A stretch of 64,000 bases of DNA from Nymphaea colorata. Taxonomy: Eukaryota > Streptophyta > Magnoliopsida > Nymphaeales > Nymphaeaceae. Below, piece after piece: positions 22,860-34,724 of this stretch; position 1 is the first letter of the stretch, and every line of letters starts with the position of its first letter. The position numbers were made by a program, and so were the translations under genes. The stretch lies in NCBI RefSeq assembly GCF_008831285.2, contig NC_045139.1, positions 12,992,854-13,056,853 on the forward strand. The letters are read 5' to 3'. The notes under the pieces are model-generated. The model was not told the origin of the DNA. It did no database searches and was given only the letters and a program-made list of their open reading frames with translations.

Positions 22860-23300
22860 AACATTCAATATTATCTCACCATAAAGTCCATCGACCAGAC
22901 CTTATCTCACGCCATTTAGTGGTAGATTCGTTGTTATCTCTTTATCTCATTACCGTTCCTAGCCTTCATAGTATACTCGTTGTTATCTTATTACTTTGTA
23001 ACCATTCCTTTTGTTATGTGATCATATTATCTCGTCTCCATTTACTTTTTGCCTCATTTGTCTCTGTGTCTTCTCCCATTTCATCGATCAATAACGAGAG
23101 AAATGGTTAGAGATATAATGAGATAAACTCATATGCATCAATTTATTCTCCGAAGTCATTATCTCACGCATTCGTTATGCCACAATTTTGGTATCTCTAG
23201 CAAACTATCTCAAACCTGTTACATTGTAACATTATCTACCACAAGAACTAGGATGCACTCGTTATTTCATCGATAACGTTATCTACCAGACGAACATGGA
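22860..23300. repeat. Second TTATCTCATT motif field
   Basis: Repeated TTATCTCA(T/C) words occur on both sides of a short inverted stretch (ATAATGAGATAAACTC near 23115). With the field at 19040-20225 this brackets the FAR1-like pseudogene. Confidence 0.65.
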
Positions 23301-23677
23301 TGCACTTAGTACCTGTTCCGTTGACATTTTCTTCCTTTCAAAGCTCTGCCATCACCTTCGCCTTCAGTTCCTTAAGAACTGCTCTTTCGATTTCTTCAAA
23401 TGTCCAACCTTCGAAAAAAGGTCCTGTAGAAGCCATTGCATTTTCCATTTAATGTTCACAAACAAAAAATATAACGAAATCATTGTGAACTCACCGACCT
23501 TTCCTTCTATTGACATTCCCACCATTTTCTGCTTCAAGGCCAAGCTTTCTTCACTGGCAACCTCCTCTCTCCTTCCTTCCTTCAGTGGGATCCTCTCTGT
23601 GTTATTTTTCTTCTTTTTGACGGTATTCCTTCCTTTGCACAAAAGGATGCATGTGGCGTGAAGGTTAAGTAAATAAG
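23301..23677. other. Unassigned, Lys/Glu-coding on the - strand
   Basis: A - strand open frame (23642-23364, 92 codons) is basic and acidic (RIPLKEGRREEVASEESLAL). It has no recognised domain and could be a remnant of a gene upstream of the FAR1-like transposase. Confidence 0.3.
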
Positions 23678-24722
23678 CATATGTACCTTTCCTGGTACAA
23701 AGGTTATTTGTGAAACTTTACAGAAACGTAGTATGGACTACTGTATAAAGACATTCAATTAAATATGGACATATACATTTTCATTCATTAAGGTCAATAT
23801 TGAAACTTAACATACACATTGTTGGGTCTACCCCTGGCATACGCTTGTTGCAAACGCCGGAGTGGCGCGTGTAACTCAGTCTAATTTCCCTTTCCACTGA
23901 ACATCGACTATGTTCTATGCTTAGGCACATCGCATTTGATCAACACCCACTTTGAAATAATTCTTTTTGGAACCATCGAGAACTTACAGTGGTTAAGTGC
24001 GTAAATGTTGCGATCATGCAATGCAAGGGCATTCAAGTAATATGCATGTGTAGCTTTTCTGGTACAAAGGTCATTTGTTGCACTTTACATATACATAGTA
24101 GGGACTACCCTATAAGCACATTCAGTTAAATATGGACATATACCTTTTCATTCACTAAGTTTCAATATTGAAATTTTACATACACATCGTTGGGTCTATC
24201 CCTAGCACATGCTTGTTGCAAATGATGGGGTGGCACACGTAATTCGGATTAATTTCCCTCTCCATTGATCATCAACTACGTTCTATGCTTAGGCACATCG
24301 CATTTGTTCAACACCCACTTTTAAATAATTCGTTTTGGAATCATCGAGAACCCACAGTGGTTAAGAGCGTAAATGTTGCGATCATGCAATGCAAGGGCAT
24401 TCAATTACATATGCATGTGTACGTTTTCTGGTAGAAAGGTCATTTGTGGCACTTTACATATACATAGTAGGGATTACCCTATAAGCACATTCAATTAAAT
24501 ATGGACATATACCTTTTCATTCACTAAGTTCAATATTGAAACTTTACATACACAGTTGGGTGTATCCCTGGCACATGCTTGTTGCAAATGATGGGGTGGC
24601 ACACGTAACTCGGATTAATTTCCCTCTCCACTGATCATCGATTACGTTCTATGCTTAGGCACACTGCATTTGTTCAACACCCACTTTTGAATAAATTCTT
24701 TTTGGAATCATCAAAAACTCGT
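23678..24722. repeat. Satellite array 4, about 366-bp unit, 3 copies
   Basis: Unit starts at 23678, 24044 and 24413 (spacings 366 and 369); the third copy is incomplete. Shared blocks include TTTCTGGTACAAAGGTCATT, ATACATAGTAGGGACTACCC, TAAATATGGACATATACCTT and ATGCTTAGGCACATCGCATT. Copies look over 85% alike by eye, making this array younger than array 1. Confidence 0.92.
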
Positions 24723-26104
24723 GGTGGTGGACTCGCTGTTTCTCATGCTTGCCTTGATACTTGTGCCTGCCATCACAATGGCTACCACAATTGTTCGAGA
24801 CATCATTAGGTCTTGTGCCACAAATACACAACTTATCCTCTAGTTTTCATTTAGTGGGCCCTTACAAATCCTTCTCTTTTCCTTGGACCACCTTCATCTA
24901 TGGGCCACCTACAACTCTTACAGACCACATCCTTGGAGAGGACTATTCATCATGTAATTAAATCATTTCCTTCTCCCACATGCTCGCCGGTACTTTTAAC
25001 TCTCTTTTTTATTTGTCCCAATCCAGCCAAATAACAAGTCCAACCTCCTCGATTTGGGCATCCAGAAATTTTCTGCAAGAGCTCCAACTTTGTGCAATTG
25101 AATATAATGGAGAGTCACTTACTTCGTCAAACAATCAACTATGGCCTTGCTCATGCATACTCGATCGAGTCCTCATCATTATGTCATTCTTGGATGCCAT
25201 ACCCAACTTGCAAGTTTTTGTGTAGCGTTTGGGCATTGGGACATGGAATTCAGTCTTACATGGAAATTTACATATGACCACGGCTTCCTCCTGATTGCAT
25301 CTACTTATGATCATTTTAGCCCCCAAAAGAGGCGAGGGAAATTGTATATCCATGTTTATACCGATCTCTATCATTGGTGCACTTCGTTGTATCATTGCCA
25401 AAGGGTTAAGAGGTGAGGTTGCAAAAAACCATCTGTAACATTATTTCTCCCATCAACTTGCTTTCATGCCAAAGAGAGAAATTACACATGGTTTTATCTT
25501 TGCCACCCAAATTGTTCTCTCCATGCAAGCTTCTAGTAACCAATACTTCGTGCTTAAAGTCAAATTGTAGTAAGCATTTGACTGAATATCTTGGAATTAT
25601 TTATTCTCAGTCACGTGCACCATGGCTTTTGGAGATTGGTGGGTGCATTGGATTTAGGAGCTGAACACTAAAGCTAAAGCAGTCATGGTTATTAGTGGTG
25701 CTTGTGTAGGCCCTTTTCCGATCCATCGGGGTCTTCAATAGTAATGTCCAAATCAACATGTGAGCTGGTGGAAGAAGAAGAAGGGGACCAAAGCGAGAGA
25801 GAGAGTGAGACACTCATTGATTTTGGATGATTCATTGGCCACAAACACTGGCACTGGTGAACGAGGTCACATGATTGGCAGAGAGATCTTTCATTGGGCG
25901 GACAATAGAGGCAGAACACACGAATGGCAAGGAGAGGCCGCATGAAAGCAATTTGATGGTTCTTTCATTTGGCGCAAGAAGATAGCGTTTCTGATGCTAC
26001 CTACCGGCTTGCTAGAGTTGTTTCTGTTATTTTCTTTAGCAGTACAAAACTAAGGGACACAGCTGCTTCTATGCCATCACTGGCACACCTTCTGCGAATG
26101 TAGT
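24723..26104. other. Unassigned region with several open frames
   Basis: The - strand frame 25401-25135 (88 codons; KTEFHVPMPKRYTKTCKLGM) could be part of a decayed protein, and 25943-25692 is Ser-rich. Neither matches a family I recognise. The last 5 bp before the solo LTR (GATGT, 26105-26109) are its target duplication. Confidence 0.4.
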
Positions 26105-28257
26105 GATGTTGTTTACATGTTAAATTTTTCAACAAAATCTTATATGCAGACCATAATAAATGAGATGTCATTACCTGTACTCACCTATGTTTCCCTTGTG
26201 CGGGATTTCGAGAGACGGGACTTTTCCTATATGTACATGGCCTGACCATTCTTAGTGCCTTCACTAGGAGTAATTAACCAAGGTTAGACCAAATGTTCCA
26301 ATTTCTACGTTTAAATGTCGTCCAAATCCTTAGAAAGCAAACTTACCCTAAATTTGAAATCTATGTGTGTTTTAAAAATCTAAATAGATCTTAGAAAATG
26401 GACTTATGAACAAGAAGAAATTAATCTTGATTTCTGTTCATGTCTACATCATCATAGATCAATGCAGATCAATGTCCTAGATCTAAAATGATGCATGCAA
26501 AAATTAGTCTTATAAACATGTAGTCCGGTCTCTACTAAGACTAGGGTATAGGACATGGACCTAGCGGGGAGATTAGAATTTGAATTCAAAAATTGAGATT
26601 AGAATATAAAGGACTCTTGTTCTAAATTCGAAATAGAGATGTTATCAAAGCCAAATATCATTTCATGTGATTAATACTCATGATCCAAAATTCAAGTTAA
26701 AAGTTCAGTAAATTTGATCTTGTATTCATGATTACATCATTTAAAGATCCAAGTTCTAAAAGGATAGGTCCAAATATAATGAATACCAGGTTTAAGAATC
26801 TTGTATTTGGGTGATTATGTAAATAATAATCTAAGATTTATAATCCAAAGTTCATAGTGTAAAATCTAATCCAAAATCCAAAACCTGAAATCCAAGATCC
26901 AAAATTTAGGGTTTGAAATCCTAAATCTGATATCCAAAATCCATAATCTGATATCCCTTGTTCGAGATTTAGGATTCATGTTTCAATACATAAAATCTAA
27001 TCCAAAGTCCAAACTATGATGTCCAAACTATGATGTCCAAAATCGAAAAGCTAATATTTAAGATCCTAAATTTGAGATCCAAGATCCATAATCCAATATT
27101 TGAGATCTAAAACCCAATACTTGAAATTTAAAGTCCCGTTTAATATCAAGGTTTCAATCATTAAAGACTCATGGTTTGAATCTAATAACTTCATTTGAGA
27201 TCCAAGATTCAAATAGGCTAGGGGTAGATCGGTCATGAGAACTAGGTTCAGTCTTGCCTACACTGGCTGTAGACCTACCTAGGGCTGGGTTTGACAGTGG
27301 TAAGTGTGTTTGGTCTTAATCGAACCATGTGATATATAAACTTCATTTGCTCTATATGAATGGGTATTTAAAGAAGTTTGACTAGACCTACACTATAGAC
27401 GAGTTTCATACATAGTGGGCTTTAAGACCTGTTTGGGCAAAGTCTTAGAGAGTTGAACTAGTATTGGACTCCATGCCTACATGGCCTAGTTTTTTTTAAA
27501 TTACTTTAAATTTATTTATTTTGAAATATTTTAGAGAAAACTATGTTTTGAAATGATTCTTATATGAGGACCAAGCTAGATTTAGGTTTTCACATACTTG
27601 AGCGAATGCACTCATGGTATGCTACTAAGCTGACCTAATATGATTTCAGACATGGGGTGCACGTGGGTGTAATGTGGTTCAGTGCATATTAAGTATAAAT
27701 GCATGCATGATTAAAAAAAGCATGAAAGGAAACTATATTTTATGTGCATGCTTCAAGTAAAATTAAGTAAACAAATGCAAAGAAATTGAAAGAAATAGAC
27801 AAGAGAGGGGCATACCTAACCCCTATGTCTACCCTAAAGACTTTAAAATAATTCTAATCTAGAAAAAAAAAATACTGAACTACAACATTATTAAAGCAAC
27901 TCAGAAAAATAAATTAAGCTAGACACGCTAAAGCAAAAAAGAAAACTAAACTAAACATGCTTAAAAAGTAAAAACTAAACTAAACATGCACAAACAACTA
28001 AATTGTAAATAAAAAAAGAAAAAAAAAAAAGAAATTACTTGAAGCTGGTGCCCTAGTTGAGCCCTCTCCCATGACCCCTACACCAAGTCTGGTTAGGTCT
28101 AGGCTGAGTTGCTAATGCAGCCTGATCCCATACTAAAAAAAATTTAACTTGTTTTGATCTAGACCCCTTTTTTGAGTACTCAATTGAAACTTTACCAACT
28201 TTTTGGGCTTCTCAAGGAATAGCTCAAAGTATGTAGTGAGAGGGGGATGTGAGTCCC

Positions 28258-28265
28258 TATTTATA
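28258..28265 (-). promoter_or_regulatory. TATA box of the solo LTR
   Basis: The - strand reads CTATAAATAG within a short purine/pyrimidine-rich setting, about 2.4 kb from the U3 start. This is the best promoter candidate in this LTR. Confidence 0.55.
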
Positions 28266-29699
28266 GGAGAGAGAGAAAAGGGGATTACCACATAGAGATT
28301 TTTGATCTAGGACTAAACTTATGGTCCCTCTCTCTCCTCTCAAAAGCACAAAACTTATGTTTGTTGCATTCTCGTTTGGACTCAAAATTCGATTTGTAAA
28401 AAGCCAAGCATGCATGGGGAGATGCTTTTTGATTGTTGATGAAGCATTTAGATTGACATTGAATGTGAAGAATGAAAGCAGGAATATGGAGGGGAGAAAA
28501 CACACTTTTAAACTTTATTCCAAAACTTGATGTGGATTAGAAAAATTATAGTTCCAGCCACATACAAATACTGATTTCGATTTTATCTACGCAAGAGCGC
28601 TCAACTAAGAATTTCACACAGTTCAAGTGCTTATGTGCAAATGGACATTAAGCATGGAGTGAGAAAACCACAATACGTTTTTGAGATATAATGTACATTA
28701 TGCTCACATGTGGATCTTGGATCTGGCTTTGATGTTGAGACCCAAATTTAGGTCAAGATAGATCTAGATATGATATTAAAATTCGGATTATGATTCAATA
28801 TCCAGGATCTGAAAGAAGAATAATGGATATGGATCTATAAGGATAGATCGGATTTGAGGCTTGGATATGAGATTCAGAAAAAGAAATAAGACTTAGATAT
28901 ATGATCTGGATCATAAGTACGAAATGGAGATATGCAAATAGCAAGGATCGGAACCTGGCTAAAGCTGGGCTGTTTGACATGGGCTAGACCTAGGATAAGT
29001 TCAGTTTTTCAAAAAAAAAAAAAAGGTTCATCACCTAGGCTTACCGCAGGTTCAGTCCTAGGCTGAGCCTGAGCTTAAGCCTACCAGGCCCATGAAATAT
29101 TTTTGGAAAGCTAACTTCCGTTCATGTGGCTTCTAAGTTAGGTTTATAAAAAATACGTGCATGATAGCAAATAACCAAAATACCCTTGTGTGTGAATGTG
29201 GGTTGAAATGGTTTTAAATAAACAGATGGGCTTGAGCTACGGATTTGAAATAAAATAAAAGAATCTTAAACCAAGATATATGTGACATATACCCTATGTT
29301 TATGTAGGTGTGGCTAAAAAAATAACCATTTTGCCCATGTGTGTACCAGAGTTCCGAGTGAATTTGCTTGATCTGACTAAACCAACATGTGACCTACTTT
29401 TTAAATAGGCTCTAGTTAAAATTTTGCTGAAAATTTCCTCTCGGATTGCTCTAAAAATAAAAAACAAATTTTACCAAGCCATATACAACACATTTATAAA
29501 GAAAAATCAAGGAAGACCATAAAAATTAGACTTTCATTAAAATTTTCATAGGTGGAGCTGAAGGTATTGGAAAAGCTATTTAATTGTAAGGACATGCTGA
29601 AAGATAAAAAATTTGCTTAATTTGTAACATTGAACTCAACAGCAATTTACATAGTGTAGCAACACTTAGAAATGAGGTTCATGGTATTCAGAACTTAAT

Positions 29700-30170
29700 T
29701 GAACTCAAACAAAAATAAATAAATTCAAATCAAACTAAGAGAGTATTGATTTGCTCATAATAAACATATTCCTCAACTTAGTTTCAACTCACTCTATCAG
29801 ATTAAGCTCAAATTCAGCTCTAACCCTTGAAAACAAGAGAGAGAAAGCATTCAAAATTAAATTAAACTCAAATGGGGATGAATGAACTCAAACTGAACTA
29901 AGAGAGTACTGGTTTATTCATGATAAGCATACTCCCAATCAGTTTCAGCTCACTCTATTAGCTTGAACACAAATTCAACTCAAACCCCTGAAAACATGAG
30001 AGAAAAAACACTCGAAACTGACTTGAACTCAAACCAAGAAAAATGAACTCAAACCAAACTAAGGGAATATTGATTTATACATGATAAACATGGTCCTAGC
30101 TTGATTTTGGCTCAATCTTTAGGGTTGTTCAACCTCAGTTCAAACCCCTAAAAATAAGAGAGAGAAAGAC
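29700..30170. repeat. About 162-bp tandem repeat in U3 of the solo LTR, 3 copies
   Basis: The anchor AACTAAG recurs at 29733, 29896 and 30057. Units share GAACTCAAAC, TGATAAACAT, TCAACTCACTCTAT and CCTGAAAACAAGAGAGA-like blocks. Confidence 0.85.
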
Positions 30171-30673
30171 CTAGTAGAAATCTGCAAGTTAGTATGTGAC
30201 CTGAAACTTGAGTTGGGTGGTTCAAAATAAGTGAAATAAAGCTTTCTCTCCATTAAATAAACTTGTTTTGACTTGGTTAAGATAAAGATCACAACTTTAA
30301 GTTGTACAAGCGGGTCTGATCTATGTGGGAGCTGGTTTTAGACTACAGTAACTCTTATGAGCTAACTCTGATGACTCTTGGGTTCATGCAAAATTGAAAA
30401 ATGGCCTAATTGCTCAAATGTTAGGCAATTCTCAAAAACTTTGGTGAAAGTCCTTATTTTCTAGGTACAATGCCAGGAGGCGCAAAATGGTGATTTTTAG
30501 TTTGGCTGACCTAGGTGATCTGGTACTAGATATTCAATGCTGGTATGAAAAGTGCTTGTTTAGCTCAGAAATGATCCATTGTTCTTGAAATTGGTCATTG
30601 ATAATCCATTTTAAGTTCTCATAATAAAGGGTAAAATAGTCATTTGGAATTGTAAAAATTTTGGGTGTTCACA

Positions 30674-31268
30674 GACGTGCAACATATCGGCTTTGGCCTC
30701 CAAGAATGTAGGCTTTCATGTGGGTCACTTAAACCTTGTTCATCTCAAGTGCTAGGATAGGCAATGCTATTGTTTGGGGAATCTGTAGCAGTATTTTTAT
30801 CCTTGCCACTCAACTAGTGTCACTAGAACAATAATTTGTTGTAGTGGCTCATGTTTAATATTACTATGGATGGATTATCAATTTTGGTTCATAAGGCAGT
30901 CTATAGGGGTCACCTTAATCCTATTAACTTGGTTGCAAGCTTCTCCTCGCATATCATTCAATATGAAATGATCTAATTCTTTTTTTGTGGAGACTTCTTT
31001 GCATCAATGGCCATTATATCTATCATTTTCCCATTGTAGCCACCCACTTTTCCTACTTGGCATAGATAATCCATAATCTGAACTGATGATGCATGACTAT
31101 CTAAGAGCTACCTCTACCTTTATTTTACTAAATGAAATATATGTACAGGCAATATGAAAAGAACAAAAGCAAACAACCTACAATAAATGAAATCTATACA
31201 AATGAAATGCAAAATGGTAAAGAGAAGGCTGTCCAAGAGCAAAACCTCCGAACCATATATGACTCCAA
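30674..31268. other. Unassigned, with a possible CACTA 3' end
   Basis: Position 30847 ends TTTGTTGTAGTG, the complement of CACTACAACAAA, as expected of a CACTA right terminus. No left partner with a matching 3-bp duplication was found. No gene is recognised. Confidence 0.35.
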
Positions 31269-31276
31269 GATGAAGC

Positions 31277-31700
31277 TAGGGATGTACGATGAGGAGCTCT
31301 GCTTGAGTCACACATTGTTTGGCTCGAGCTCGACTCAAGTTTTATGAGGCAAGCTCAACCTTGATTTGGGAAACCCAGTCCAAGCACGAGCTCAACTTGC
31401 TTAAGCTCGTGTCATTTGATTCATACATTCTTTTTTAATGAAAATGAAAAACAGAAAAATCTATTGAAGTTCATAAAAAATGATTGACATATCCATGAAA
31501 ATTAACAAACGGGAAAGACACCAGATGAATCAAGTATAAACAAGTTGAATTTGTGTAACTCAAGCTTGACTCATTTATAACTCGAGTTTTAACTCAAAGC
31601 TTGAGCACAACTTGTTTATTAAATGACCCAACCTCAAGTTGAGCTTACACATGCGAGTTCAAGTAAAGACCGAGTTAGCTTGACCTGTTATACATCCCTA
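31277..31700. mobile_element. hAT MITE, 424 bp
   Basis: Ends are TAGGGATGTA (31277) and TACATCCCTA (31691-31700), a perfect 10-bp inverted repeat. Flanking octamers GATGAAGC at 31269-31276 and 31701-31708 are identical. The interior is rich in GCTCGAGCTCGACTC-like words and has no transposase. TAGGG ends with an 8-bp duplication are typical of hAT MITEs. Confidence 0.9.
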
Positions 31701-31708
31701 GATGAAGC

Positions 31709-32089
31709 CAGTTAGTGATTTTTATTTTCCTTCCCCTCCTACCAATATTGGTTGCATCTCCCCAACACCACACCCCCTCTTCCCCCACATCCTCTCTCTC
31801 TCTCTCTCTTTCTCTCTCCAATCATATTGTAGGGTGTTTGATAACTAGAGAAGTGGAATTATCTAGCATGCCCTCTGCCCTAGATTATTTCATAGTGATA
31901 AAACCCGCAAATCTTTTCCTTCCATGCTTTTTCACGCAAACATGGGATGAGTGAAAATTCTTGGCCATAAAATTGTGGGGTATTGGGAAGGATAATATAG
32001 GGGATACACATTATTCAATGGAGGTGAAGTCCTAGTAATTAAATATGCTCTTAAAAGGTAATTGGAAACATGAACACTATGTCCTTTCA
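31709..32089. other. Unassigned DNA with a CT-rich tract
   Basis: A (CT)n tract lies at about 31792-31818. Nothing else is recognised. Confidence 0.5.
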
Positions 32090-32093
32090 CACA

Positions 32094-32545
32094 CAGTTTC
32101 CAGCCAAGATCCTTTCCGAGGTAAGAGGAAGTTTTACCACTTGAACAAGAAGCCCAACAACTCCATTTTGGATGAATACCACAGGCTCATTAGGAAAATT
32201 ATTTCAAACAATTAGACAGTCAGGAGACAGCTGGAATATTACAAGAAGAACTATAACCAATCTGGGTATTTGGAGTGGCAAATGTATTTTTGGAAGCACA
32301 TTGGGTTTTCTAGCTTATGCTTTTTAACTGATGTGCTAGCTTTGTGTGAGATTCTCTAAGAAATGCATAACGAAGCACTCTTTGGGTTCCCCCAAGATTT
32401 TTGGAACCCATTCATTTTTGTTTGGACGGTTTGCTGCACACAACCGATGCTACTACATGATGTTATGAACGAAGTAGCGGGAATCCAATTCAAGTTTGAA
32501 CATGAAAATCATTCCAACATGTGCCTAACGTATATAAATGCTTAA
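32094..32545 (+). pseudogene. Unrecognised coding remnant
   Basis: One + strand frame reads nearly continuously for about 150 codons, with two stops. It gives protein-like segments: PFRGKRKFYHLNKKPNNSIL, then RRQLEYYKKNYNQSGYLEWQ and MHNEALFGFPQDFWNPF. Aromatic and charged content look like a real protein, but I do not recognise the family. It may be a decayed exon or chance. Confidence 0.3.
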
Positions 32546-33736
32546 TCTTGGTCCTGCATATTCTATTCAAACACCATGTGTCCTCTCCAGTACAAATGCA
32601 AGACATCCACCAATCACAAACACCATGAGCTTCTGACTTGTGCCCTGAAAAAAGAAGATACAGATATTGAATACAATATCTATTAACTACGTTGATGCAA
32701 CATATGAGTAATTAACAGTTTTGGCATATAAGCAGGTCACAAAACATATATTTTTCAGTTCAAATTAAAAAAAAAAACATGCCAATTAGAAAAAAACCTA
32801 TCAACAACAATTTCTTTCAGCAGGGAATGAAGCATAACACACAAATAAGGTTGACTTCCCGCTAAAGGGTTAATAGCATGATCTTGATGTGATACTTTAA
32901 CCTAAAAATACTGATTGAATTCTGCAAAATGTTTTGGTAATAACAAGAAAAATACCATATGGTGAAAACAGTAAAAGAATTAACTGAATGCCACCAAATT
33001 TTAGAATGCCATAATCAAGCATTAGCGAGTCTATAAATAGACAACAAAAGGAAAGGAAGCAGGAATTTGAGAATACTTATAGAACAGAGTGGTTGATGTC
33101 TATGTCTATCCAGCATAAATGTGGACGTCGATGGGAATGAGGAAGATGGTAAGGTGGCTGAAGAAGATGATGACGTGGACAAAGATGGACATGCCACTGG
33201 TGTTCATGTTGCTGAACTCGACTACCCTTTCCCTCCCAAGCAGCTGAAACAGCAGCCCCCGCGACTACAACACAAAGCAGACCATCACTACCAACACAGG
33301 ACCGCAATCTGCGGATTTTTTCCACCATCCCACCCCTCTTTCTTTACCTTTGCCTCCTCTACTTCTGTCTTCCCTGTTTGGCAGTAGCATCGCCTCCCCC
33401 ACATGCGTGAGACAGAAAAAGGAAGGGAGCCAGCACTGATAGCAATTATTGAAGGGAACGTCCGCTATATTTTTTCAATATTGGATATTTAAGACACAGT
33501 TTGAGGAAAAATAATGGAGGAGAACCTGAGAAAGTGGGACAGGTCGCATGTCACATTAATGTATGGGAATGTTTTCACTCAACCGGCCTCCAAACTGGTA
33601 TCAACTATACATGAGAATGTGTTTGCTCTTTAGACTTGAGCACGTAAACTGATATCTTGCAACTCAAGACCGTCATTTTAGCTGGAAATACATGGAGGAC
33701 CAGCAGGGTGGTTTTTGTTTCATTTTAGCTTACATA

Positions 33737-33737
<1 letters not shown>
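32546..33737. other. Unassigned DNA
   Basis: Small open frames on both strands around 33015-33387 overlap and show no recognised domain. The + frame is acidic (NEEDGKVAEEDDDVDKDG) at its start. No splice-consistent gene model could be made. Confidence 0.4.

Positions 33738-33833
<96 letters not shown>
33738..33833. repeat. (TA)n tract, about 96 bp
   Basis: Uninterrupted TA dinucleotide. The open frame across it on the - strand is an artefact. Confidence 0.97.
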
Positions 33834-33835
<2 letters not shown>

Positions 33836-34316
33836 CCAGATTGTTTTTTATTTTGTGTTGTTCAAGGGTAAGTGTGAAATGTGTCATGTTGTAGGTCAAT
33901 AAACCCATTTCTTTAATACCTTTTTTGAGCTCACAATGTGTGATCGGGCAACCCCTTTTAGTTATGCTGAGATGGAAAACTTCGAAATGCCAGAAGATCA
34001 AAATATTGCATTTGTAGATAATAACATTGCTTTCATGTCAATGAGTTTTATGAGTTCACTATTTGATTAGGTTAGGGCTTGGTACAGTTTTGTACCAAAT
34101 TACATAGGGCCAAGTTGGAAAACCCAATAAAAGCATCAAGAGTATAGATCGTAAGCCAATAGGAAATCAAAAGAGGTGGAAAATAAGGTGTAATAAATTG
34201 TGTATAAGCCAATATCTTTTACATTTGAATTTTTCCATGGTTGTACTTTCTTCTTCAACCAAAGAGAACTTACATATACTATATCCATATATATTGTCGT
34301 TCAAAACTAACACTAA
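33834..34316. other. Unassigned DNA
   Basis: No gene or repeat recognised; it ends with the TAA flank of the adjoining MITE. Confidence 0.5.
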
Positions 34317-34724
34317 CGCCCTGTTTGGTTGGAGGGAAAGGGAGGGAAAGGAAGGGAGGGAAAGGGAGGTAAAGGAAAGGGAAGGGAAGAGAAAGGAAAG
34401 GGAAAGGAAAGGAATGGAAAGGAAATGAAAGAAGTGATTTAAAAATTTGTTTGGATAGAAAAGAAAGGAAAGGAATGGGAGGGGTAGTGTGGGAATAAAA
34501 AGACTCTTCTTCTTCCCTTCCTTTCCTTTCCTTCCCAATCCGTATGATTTGGGAGGGATTGCATTTACACTACACAATCCCTCCCTTTCCTTTCATTTCC
34601 TTTCCCTCCCTTCGCAGCCAAACACACTTTCTTCCTTTCCCTCCTTTCTAATTAGTCAACCAAACAAAGGAGGGATTGCTCAATCCATCCCTTTCCCTCC
34701 CTTTCCCTCCAACCAAACAAGCCA
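34317..34724. mobile_element. Purine/pyrimidine-rich MITE, 408 bp
   Basis: The left end contains GCCCTGTTTGGTTGGAGGGA. The reverse complement of the right end contains GGCTTGTTTGGTTGGAGGGA, followed by matching GGGAGGGAAAGG. The trinucleotide TAA flanks both sides (34314-34316, 34725-34727), fitting a PIF/Harbinger (Tourist-like) duplication. The left arm is almost all purine and the right arm pyrimidine, so the element can fold into one long hairpin. Open frames here are shadows. Confidence 0.7.

Larger units (their letters stand above)
26110..30673 (-). mobile_element. Solo LTR of a Tat-like Ty3/gypsy element, 4564 bp
   Basis: On the - strand it starts TGTGAACACCCAAAATTTTT, closely matching the element A LTR start (TGTAATCACCCCAATTTTTT). 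Its + strand left end TGTTTACATGTTAAATTTTT matches TGTTTGCATCCCAAAATTTT of A. About 100 bp inside, both share a GGGACT...TTCTCAGCGCC-like block followed by a GGGTAATCAACC-like block. The flanking pentamers are GATGT (left) and GACGT (right), a 5-bp duplication with one C/T difference. There is no internal region, so this is a solo LTR. A TATA box sits near its middle. Confidence 0.75.

Noticed and set aside
7910-30847. A giant CACTA element using the end at 30847
   Set aside because: Terminal similarity is limited to about 7 bp, the 3-bp flanks differ, and a solo LTR and several arrays lie between.
33738-34001. Open frame with a long YIYI run
   Set aside because: Pure translation of a (TA)n microsatellite.
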